The notes beneath the pieces were generated by a model, which was not told the DNA's origin, ran no database searches, and saw nothing but the letters and a program-made list of their open reading frames with translations. This document shows positions 56,001 through 64,000 of a DNA stretch of 64,000 nucleotides, one piece after another. Position 1 is the first letter of the stretch. Every line of letters begins with the position of its first letter. The position numbers were made by a program, and so were the translations under genes. Source of the DNA: Coriaria nepalensis (Eukaryota > Streptophyta > Magnoliopsida > Cucurbitales > Coriariaceae); contig CP114492.1 in NCBI GenBank assembly GCA_027186245.1, positions 8,894,501 through 8,958,500 on the forward strand. Direction: 5' to 3'.

Positions 56001-59000
56001 CTGCAATTTTTCCTGTTCATGCCAGAAGTTTATCATATTTTTCCTTTTCTACCAGTTACTCTTTACAGCTGAGCTTTTGTTTCATGCAGATTGTTGAAGT
56101 TGTTTGCTGCAGGTTGACTCCTCTTCAACTAGACCTTTATAACCATTTTATACAATCAAAAAATGTCAGTCTCTCTTTCTTGTTGAGTTGTCCCATAGTT
56201 TCCGAAAGGCACATAACTCTATGGTCGTTGATCGCAAAAATATCTGACTGGAAAAAGTCAAACTTTTTCCCCCATTAACACAGGTTAAACAGGCGATTAC
56301 TGAAGAAGTGAAGCAATCCAAAATTTTGGCTTACATAACTGCTCTTAAAAAGCTGTGCAATCATCCTAAGGTATTATTCATGTGAAATAAACTTAGATTA
56401 GTGGAAGTCCTCTAGCAATATCATCATCTTTTGGTTCTATTCCTGAAAGTATTTGTAACCTTATGCGCAGACGGTATTTTGGTTCCATATATCACAGTCC
56501 CATTTTCTACCTTTCTTTTCTCTTTTGTTATTACTATGAAGTATCCTCAAGTTCTGTAAAGCAAGCTTAACAGTTGGAATTTTTCCTTGTTAACAGAAGC
56601 AATTAATCTTCTAAAGTTTTTAATAAATTAGTAATCAATTCCTACTTGAGAAGACTTTCCATGGAGCTGCACATTTTATTTTGGCTGCCTCTTCTAGTTT
56701 CCGGTTTATAATTATTTTCCAGTTATGGATTCTTTTCATCCTTTTGAAAACATTTTGTTGCAGCTTATCTATGATACTCTAAAGAGTGGGAGTCCAGGAA
56801 CTTCAGGCTTTGAGGACTGCATTCGCTTTTTCCCTTCAGGAATGTTCTCTGGAAGGTATCTTATCTATTGTTTGTTGTGTATATGTAACTTGAATTAAAT
56901 TATGGTAGTCTCTTATTATTCTTTCTGATTCTGTTAGGTCTGGGTCGTGGACTGGTGGAGATGGGGCCTGGGTTGAACTTTCAGGGAAAATGAATGTCTT
57001 GGCTCGATTACTGGCCCATTTACGCCACAGAACTGATGACCGTATTGTCCTTGTTTCAAACTACACTCAGGTCACTTTATACTTTGATAAAAAAATTTGT
57101 GTGCAATAACCTCGGAGAAATAGATCTAATGTCTCTTTTAACATAACATCAGATGATAAAGGACCTGTTTATCTGCTTTTGCTTTCTGTAAAGATTAATA
57201 TGAATTTTGGTTTACCAGACACTTGATCTGTTTGCTCAATTATGTCGTGAAAGAAGATACCCATATCTGAGGCTTGATGGAACTACATCTATCAGTAAAA
57301 GGCAGAAGTTAGTCAATTGCTTTAATGACATGACAAAGGTATACTGCTTCTTAGTAGGTTCATATTTTTCTTCCTCTGTTTTCTTGGACTTATATGGTCT
57401 TAAAATATAAATGTTCATACCTCAAAATTTGCAGGATGAATTTGTGTTTCTCTTGAGCAGTAAGGCGGGTGGTTGTGGCCTAAATTTGATTGGTGGAAAT
57501 CGACTAGTTTTATTTGATCCAGACTGGAATCCTGCCAATGATAAACAAGTACTTGCTTTGGTTTAATTTGTATCTTCATGAGCATTAGTCTAAAATACCA
57601 GTACTGTGTCACTACTATAGACTATTTGTATCTCTTTTAATCTTTCTCTAACATACAAGCACAGGCCGCGGCAAGAGTCTGGAGGGATGGACAGAAGAAG
57701 AGAGTATATATCTACCGTTTTTTGAGTACTGGAACAATTGAAGAAAAGGTTTGGATATTGTAATCATTGAGTTGAAGTAGCGATCATCTTTTCTTTTCTC
57801 TATCCATGTGTGAAGTTTTTGCTGTCTATATGTTTGAATCAATTTTGTTCGATGATCATTTATCCTTGTATTGTACAGGTGTACCAGCGGCAGATGTCAA
57901 AAGAAGGGCTTCAAAAAGTTATTCAGCAGGATCAAACAGATGGCTCTGCTGGACATGTTAATATTTCTGTCCAGACTCTAGTTCATGTTCTTTCTCACTT
58001 GGCCCCTTATATTTCACAGTACATAAACCTATTTTAATGCCAGGTGAATCTTCTATCGGCAGAAGATCTACGTGATCTATTCACACTTCATGATGTGAGG
58101 TAAATCACCATGTTGGAACTTTTATGGTTAAAATTATGTAGTGTGCATTAGGGCAAATGTCAATGGGCTAATAATTCAAGAAAATCACATCTTTATTTCA
58201 TTCTCTAATTATTTTACACAGATCTCTTTCCAATAATGCAGATCTGAAATCCACGAAAATATGAACTGTATCCGTTGCCAAAATTGCAATGATAGGCCTG
58301 AGGATGGAGATGGAAACCAGGCATCAAATACAGATTGTCAGTCTGATCAAGAAACTGATATAGGAGGATTTGCGGAACTGACAGGATGCTTGCACAAGTT
58401 GAAGCACTCAGAGAAACAGGTTCACATGTCTATCAATGAGAATTCATGACATACTGCTGATTCAAGTTCATTTCACATATTTTGATTTCATCCTTTCTCT
58501 CTTCTCGGATAAACTTATCAGGTAGGGACTCCTTTAGAAGAAGATTTAGCTAGTTGGGGGCATCATTTCTCGTCCATGACAGTACCTGATGCTATTCTTC
58601 AAGCTTCTGGTGGTGATGAGGTGTGTCTTTCGTTAGACCAACAGTCTTAATTTTTCTTTAAAACACGTTTTAACTCGGCTATACATGTCCATCTCTCATG
58701 ACACGTAATAACCTCTGCGAACTTACTGCAAGCTGTAGTTTGGCGTAGGTCCATCCAATCCTGAGTTTAACTTGCTATATACTCTTTTGCCTTCATGAAC
58801 CTCAGTGCCTCCCATTGATAAGAGAGAAAGCTAGCATGAGTTTTAGCATAGTTCTGGATTTAACCATTTTAACGAGCCATACCTATATCATCACTATTGT
58901 ATTTATTTCATTCAATATCTAGCAATTAATAATAGAACATTCTTTTTTCTTTTTTCTTTTTTTTTTCAATTTCATTCCATTCTTTGCATCAGTTTCGCAC

Positions 59001-59412
59001 ATTAATTAATAAGTGCTTTGATAAGAATCTCAAACAGAACAGTTAGTTGATTCTTTCTTCACCTTAAGGTATTTATACTTTTGATCTACTTTCAAATCAG
59101 GTAACGTTTGTTTTTGCAAACCAAGTGGATGGGAAACTCAAGCCCGTTGAATCAAAAATGATCCCGAAAATGGAGGGAGCAGGAAGAAGTGAGAATGATA
59201 CAAAGCTAAACCAAAATCAAAACCACAGATCTTATAGGAACACTCTATCTCTATCTTCCAAGCCCTTTCAACGGACAATGCTAAAACCTGTTGGAATTAG
59301 TTCAGTTCCAGCAGGACCTGCTTTAAAGCATAAAGCTTTCTCAGTAGGTGATCAGTATCCCCACAAAAAACTGTCTCCTAATGTTCTAAGACATGATGAT
59401 GACTTTGATTAA
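53011..59412 (+). CDS. RAD54: RAD54, SNF2-family DNA translocase of homologous recombination
   Basis: Twenty-one exons (53011-53198, 53495-53875, 54260-54346, 54442-54682, 54744-54869, 54966-55022, 55115-55201, 55313-55408, 55768-55818, 56090-56164, 56284-56370, 56764-56855, 56938-57070, 57219-57338, 57435-57548, 57665-57748, 57879-57956, 58044-58099, 58242-58419, 58522-58620, 59101-59412) give 913 residues; Arabidopsis RAD54 has about 910. An acidic N-terminus precedes the ATPase core: Walker [18 protein letters not shown] (box II), LLSGTPMQ (III), and in the second lobe [24 protein letters not shown] and VWRDGQKK (VI). It moves on duplex DNA and helps Rad51 in strand invasion and repair. 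Intron 2 holds a duplicated copy of the exon-2 donor region. Confidence 0.96.
53867..54013 (+). repeat. Local duplications at the RAD54 exon 2 / intron 2 border
   Basis: An 18-bp sequence (ccatcaaaggtctcactt) spanning the real donor lies at 53867-53884 and again at 53963-53980. A second 19-bp sequence (agagggtagacctgataac) lies at 53931-53949 and 53995-54013. They are identical within each pair. Confidence 0.9.
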
Positions 59413-60651
59413 CAGTTGTAATAAGGATCATGCTCAATCATTTTTCCATCACGTATAATCTTCTAATATCTTAGTTTTTACCCCTACCAGGAATTCAAAA
59501 CCCGAGACGGAGATCAGCCTACTACGGTGTCGTTTAAATTTGGGCCTTCGTGGGTCCTACGTCCCCTTAAACTCCCATCCCTCTTTCTAGTAGCAGCTCA
59601 CATTACTCGTGATGGATGGGAGGTTTCTTCGGTTCCTTGGGCCTCAAGGTTGTATCCGTGGCCCACAAGAATCGTTAATTCTACAAATCTATGCTGATTC
59701 CCTTTTACGCCCACAAGACAAAGACAGGAGCACCTGCTACTGCTAGCAGTTATGGGCGTTCGTTTCTTCACTTTCTCACTACGCTCACGTGCTTTCACTC
59801 CTCTTCCTCAACCTCTCTCCATTTTCTACGAATGCATGTTAAGCCATAAAAGACGTACATATAATATTACTGTGCATCAAGCTTAGTTTTTCTTTTTGGC
59901 CAAAGCAAGAAGCTTAGTTTGAAGGCAACATTCAAAGCACCAACTGGATAAATTAACGAGAAAAAATCCTTCCGATCTGACATCGTAAATCGTGCCTATA
60001 ATTAAATTTTCTTACTCATGATAATAAGATAAGATTCAAGAGGGTCTCTCTCGTAAACTATAGACTAGAAAAGGACAAACTTATGCTCACAAAATGGGAG
60101 ACCAAATGAGAGACAATACCCTTTTATACTACGTTTCTTTTTTCCCATAAAGCATGCAATAATGCCCATGTTAATCTTCCGAATATTCTCTAACCAGAAT
60201 TAGCCACCTGTCCCTCAGTTCCATCACTTGCCTAAAATCAAACAGCAATTTCTTCAGCCTAGATGAAAAGGCATGACACCCATGTGAAGGGGAGGAAGCA
60301 AAGAAAAAAACAAAACATGGTCAAAGTGGTATCCAATGATCCACATGGTTGCTATTAACACGACCTAAAACAAGCTAAAGATGAGGTCTACACTCTACAA
60401 AGCTTAGGCTTGAAGATCATTAACGTGGACAGCCAAGAAAGTAAAATGGTCAAGACAAATAGACTTTTTAGTATTCTAGTCATGACAACACATGTAGAAA
60501 ACTAGACGTTAACCAAAAAGAATGATAAGTTTGTTGTATAGGGTAATGTGAAATTTGATCACTTTGTTTAATACAAGCTGACAAATCTAAGTAACATGAG
60601 ATTGTCTTCTTAACTAAGCATGACAATTACCACCACCCTCCCTTCCCCCTC
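59413..60651. other. Intergenic DNA downstream of RAD54
   Basis: No gene is seen. ACGGTGTCGTTTAAA at 59524-59538 also occurs in the DJ-1/MCCB promoter. A CACGTG G-box lies at about 59786-59791. The rest is ordinary AT-rich sequence. Confidence 0.55.
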
Positions 60652-60659
60652 TATATAAA
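60652..60659 (+). promoter_or_regulatory. TATA box of the 60717 gene
   Basis: TATATAAA lies 65 bp before the start codon, preceded by a C-rich pyrimidine patch. A leader of roughly 30 nt is implied. Confidence 0.65.
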
Positions 60660-60716
60660 ACAACACCTCTACCTCAAAAAAGGAAAAAATTAGTAGGCCT
60701 TTTGCCTATTTTCTCC

Positions 60717-61271
60717 ATGGATCCCAGAATTTCCTTCTCAAATGACTTTGTGGAAACACAAAGAGCAATCCGAGTCGAAAACATGATGTATAGAGAAGCT
60801 CCTGTCTCTTCCGACTTTGAATTCTCCGTGAAGAACAACTGCATGAAGCCGGCAGATGAGATTATGTTTCAGGGCATGTTGTTGCCGGTAAAAGACCGCA
60901 ACTGCACCGACATGTCAAGAAAGACGACTTTAAGGGATGAGTTGCTATCGGAATCCGAAGATGAGTACGGAGACATGTTTTTTCCACGGCTGCCGAGGAC
61001 TAATTCGGGTTGGATGGAGAAGTTGGGAATCAGAAGAGCAGCTAAGTTGGTCTCAAAGAAAGTGATCAACAAGAATGTTGACTCTTCTGGTGGGGTTGCA
61101 GAAAGAGCAGATCATGATCAAGATCCTCATAATAGGGCTATGTTTGTTCATGAGGATGTTTTCTCTAATTGCAAAGACAAAACAGGTATACCATTAGTTT
61201 GCGTCCTGAATTTTTATGTTGGATCCATTTCTTAACATTCTTTCTTAATTTATGTAGGAATTGTTGTTTGA
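60717..61271 (+). CDS. Unclassified small plant protein (MDPRISFSNDF family)
   Basis: The first exon, 60717-61185, encodes 156 residues starting MDPRISFSNDFVETQ. With the GT donor at 61186 and the AG at 61256-61257, exon 2 adds only GIVV and stops at 61271, giving about 160 residues. Visible parts: SDFEFSV, the acidic patch SESEDEYGD (about 80-88), MFFPRLPR and a basic stretch (IRRAAKLVSKKVINK). I recognise this as a plant-only family of unknown function, often nuclear-looking, but have no name for it. One base off, exon 2 continues ELLFEGGWSKLQ...KSGFGE to 61374, which looks coding, so a C-terminal frameshift or a splice I have not resolved is possible. Confidence 0.7.
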
Positions 61272-61969
61272 AGGGGGGTGGTCTAAGTTGCAGAGTGAGT
61301 GGAGCTCGATGAAGATTTCAAAGTCAACAAAAAAGAGCTACAAGCAAAGCATGAAAAGTGGGTTTGGAGAGTAGGATAACTATTATAATTAATTAATTAA
61401 TTAATTACCACTGTAAATTTAAGTTCAGAATGACCTAACTTACTTATGTACTGTTACTGTTCTGTCTCTTTTGCATTATTAATTAATTAATTAATCATTT
61501 GTTTCAATTTATTTATTATCCATTGGGCCCACCAATTAATACTTATAAAATAATATTTTATTATATATTAAACTTATAAGATAATGTTAATATGATATAT
61601 ATTAAGTTGCCTCCACATATTTTTCTCAACTATTTAAAGGGTTTAAATACGTATGTGACTAACAAAAAAGGTAAATAAAAAGATATTATAAGCTAATAAA
61701 TTATTATTTTATTACATAATTAATTTAAATCATTGAAAAAATCGCATAAATACCCAAAAAAAAAAAAAAAAAACTTAAAAGGCGGGGCCCACCACCGGCC
61801 GCCGGGCGCCTAACGTAACGATAAACCAAATTTGATCCATTTTTGTTTCCATGTAAGGGGAAAAAAAACGGTGTGATTTCTCCCTAGTCTTCGCTTCGAT
61901 CCTCTTATGCCGAGCTTGATATCTGTTTAAGCTTTCCAGTGTCTGCTAGTGGCGATCGGTGGCCGGAAA
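61272..61969. other. Intergenic, to the SDR gene
   Basis: Two (AATT)n tracts (about 61388-61407 and 61478-61493) and an A-run at about 61757-61774 are present. A GC-rich patch at about 61781-61812 begins the SDR promoter/leader. No other gene is seen. Confidence 0.6.
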
Positions 61970-63862
61970 ATGGAGCTCAAACCAAGCTTGTCAGCTTTAG
62001 TCACCGGCGGAGCCTCCGGAATAGGAGGAGTGAAATCTTTTTGTCATTTCTCTTAAATTAGGCGTTTTTTGCTCTTGCTATGATGGATATGCGCCTGCGT
62101 TTAATTCATCGTGATTCGAAATCATATTCTATGGAATGTAGTATTTCCGAAGTATATTTTGTTGATTTTGAAATCCTTGCAGTTCATATCGATTCTTGAG
62201 GCTAGAGCTTAGCATTTTCTAGCTAGTTATTAACTGGTCTGAGAGTCTAATACAAGTGATAGTGTGAAAACAATACGTAAGTTGTTTATGCAGGTAAAGG
62301 CCCTTAGTTTAGCTCTTCGCGGGAAGGGAATATTTGTGACCGTTGTTGATTTCTCTGAAGAAAGGGGAAGGGAAGTTGCCAAGCTGGTTGAAAAAGAAAA
62401 TGCTAAATTTCACTCCGAGTTAGAATTCACTTCTGCTATTTTCGTAAAATGCGATGTGACGAATGCAAGTACGCAAATCATCCTTCTCTAAGGCTTTTGA
62501 AATCTGTCCTCTACATCTAATTCTTGGTTGCTCAGAACATGTTTATGCGATGAACAGGGGATTTAGCTGCAGCTTTTGAGAAACACTTGGCAACATATGA
62601 AGGACTGGACATATGCATTAACAGTGCTGGAATTGTTACTCAAGTTCCATTCCGGAAGGATGTACATACATGGAGGCATACAATCGAAGTGAATCTAATG
62701 GCTGTCTTCGAATGCACTCGTATTGCAGTATATGCGCAACAGCAACAACTTTTGATTTTAGAAAGTCATCTATTAGCTATTGATGTATATATTAATTTGT
62801 TGTTGGTTCTATATTTTTATGAACAGACAAGAATCATGCAGTCGTTGGAAAAACCTGGAGTTATTATTACTTTGGGGTCTTCTTCTGGTCTTTATCCGAT
62901 GACAATGGATCCTATATATGCTGGTTCCAAAGGTTTATCTGTTGTGCTTTCTGTTGAACCTATTCATAGTCGTTACTGTTACTTCTATAAGTAATATGCT
63001 TAACTTATTATGTGTTTCAGGTGGTGTTGTGATGTTTACTAGATCACTTTCTCCTCTCAAACGTGAAGGTATTCGCATCAATGTCCTTTGCCCTGAGGTA
63101 ATTACACTATTTAGAAAAATTTGAGGGTGGGTTTAGTTAGTCCTATCTACAAACTCTGGAAATTTGGTCTCATGTGATTGATTAATTGTCTCCACGTAAC
63201 TTCTATGTAGTTTGTTGAAACTGAGACGGGCACACTAGAGGGTGCTAAACTTGTTGCATTTCTGGATGGATATGTTCCTATGGATATGGTGGTAAAAGGT
63301 ATATACTGTAAATATTTCTTGTTGAGATGTTAATTTTATCTCTCTTTCTCTTTTATGTCTTAGAATTAACTTTGATCCTGCAAGCTCTTTGTGCCTTTCA
63401 GGTGCCTTTCAGCTCATTTCTGATGAGAGCAAAGGTGATTCATGCCTGTGGAGTACAAATCGCAGAGGAATGGAATATTGGCCCAATCCAGCAGAAAAAG
63501 CTAAATATATAATTCCGAAAACAAGTCTTCAGAAAAAATATTCATCGACAGTTCCGGTGAAAATCCATCTCCCTGAGAGTCTTGAAAGATGTGAGTAATA
63601 TCATCAGGCACTAAAAGCCTTTTTCCATTCCTTTCTTATCTTCCATATGTTTGAAGGGAGTTGCATGACTTATTTCCAGTAACTTTTTATCTTATTTACT
63701 TCTCTTTTCTACAGAGTTGTCCACACTTTGAGTCACAAATTACACCGGATGGAAGCCATCAAATTACACCGGATTATGCGAAAAGCTTTTAGCAAAAAGC
63801 CAAACTGTTGTATGTGCTCTTGTCTTGTGTCAATATATTTGAATCACATCAGAAGCATTTGA
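61970..63862 (+). CDS. Short-chain dehydrogenase, N-terminal half of an NQR/ARP-like fusion (C-terminus abnormal)
   Basis: Exons 61970-62029, 62300-62468, 62558-62727, 62827-62932, 63021-63097, 63211-63298, 63402-63590 and 63717-63862 stay in frame (about 334 residues). The Rossmann motif TGGASGIG, NSAG, catalytic Ser (LGSSSGLYP) and YxxxK (YAGSK) mark an NAD(P)-dependent classical SDR. After it, AFQLISDESKGDSCLW, GMEYWPNPAEKAKY and VHTLSH match plant proteins (Arabidopsis At1g49670, NQR/ARP) in which the SDR is fused to a zinc-type quinone reductase. Here the text turns unrelated after VHTLSHKLH, next to a small duplication, and stops at 63860. The reductase half may lie beyond 64000 after unseen splicing, or be lost. 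The exon 2 acceptor could also be 62293 (two extra residues). Confidence 0.72.
63736..63774. repeat. 15-bp duplication (period 24) in the SDR last exon
   Basis: caaattacaccggat occurs at 63736-63750 and again at 63760-63774. It sits exactly where the predicted protein leaves the family consensus. Confidence 0.85.
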
Positions 63863-64000
63863 TTCACCCCTTTTATTGTATTTCTCAAAAGATAAAAAGC
63901 AACTGGCTCTCTGTTTTGCATTTCTTATCTTTACTTGAAGTAAGCTATCAGGGATTTGCTGACTCGTTACAAGTTGAAACTGGATTTCTCCATGTTCTAA
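63863..64000. other. Right edge of the window
   Basis: Short stretch after the apparent SDR stop. No feature is seen; it could be intron or 3' flank. Confidence 0.4.

Noticed and set aside
1..64000. CRISPR arrays, bacterial-type operons, integrated organelle or viral genes
   Set aside because: I looked for regularly spaced repeats, polycistronic gene packing and organelle-like or viral gene text and found none. The window is ordinary plant nuclear DNA with mobile-element relics.

Overview
This is a nuclear chromosome window from a dicotyledonous flowering plant. The evidence is GT-AG-spliced genes with chloroplast or mitochondrial targeting N-termini, plant-only families (ABF-type bZIP, ERF, CYP707A, DYW-type PPR, malectin-LRR), AT-rich intergenic DNA with microsatellites, and plant LTR-retrotransposon relics. 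I cannot name the species from the sequence.

Layout: (1) 1-3160 is a nest of retrotransposons on the minus strand. The 5' LTR, primer-binding site and intact gag start of a Ty3/Gypsy element (1-1355) abut a decayed Ty1/Copia relic (about 1360-3160). (2) 3160-6400 is AT-rich and gene-free. (3) 6400-16000 is a gene cluster: an ABF/AREB bZIP factor (+), a plastid double-domain DJ-1 protein (-) divergently paired with methylcrotonoyl-CoA carboxylase beta (+), a tRNA-Arg(UCU), and an m3-type thioredoxin (+). It is followed by a broken LOTUS/OST-HTH fragment. (4) 16700-21280 is intergenic. (5) 21424-28386 holds an ABA 8'-hydroxylase (CYP707A) and a LAG1-type ceramide synthase, both on +. (6) 30147-32271 is a decayed element carrying a 'putative gypsy-type transposon' domain between two diverged direct repeats. 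(7) 33035-33799 is an ERF109/RRTF1-like gene. (8) About 34440-36560 looks like an LTR fragment split by an hAT-like relic. (9) 37045-39900 is a CYPRO4/VID27-like gene (-). It is followed by a frameshifted CGI121 (KEOPS subunit) pseudogene and a tRNA-Arg(CCU). (10) 42690-47943 carries a malectin-LRR protein without a kinase, a DnaJ-type zinc-finger plastid protein and a four-EF-hand calmodulin-like protein. (11) 49286-50959 is a DYW2-like PPR gene (-), then a frameshifted PLAC8-family pseudogene (-) and a small LINE relic. (12) 53011-59412 is a complete 21-exon RAD54. (13) 60717-61271 is an unclassified small plant gene, and 61970-63862 is an SDR-type gene resembling the N-terminal half of an NQR/ARP-type dehydrogenase-quinone reductase fusion.

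The genes do not form an operon or an evident single pathway. The nearest thing to a functional theme is abscisic acid: an ABA-responsive bZIP factor and an ABA-degrading P450 lie about 12.5 kb apart. I found no CRISPR array and nothing that looks like an undescribed multi-gene system. The most notable points are several broken genes, a GC-AG intron, duplicated splice signals and nested mobile elements. Exon boundaries were checked by hand for reading-frame continuity and GT/AG (or GC/AG) ends; family assignments rest on recognised motifs, not on database searches.
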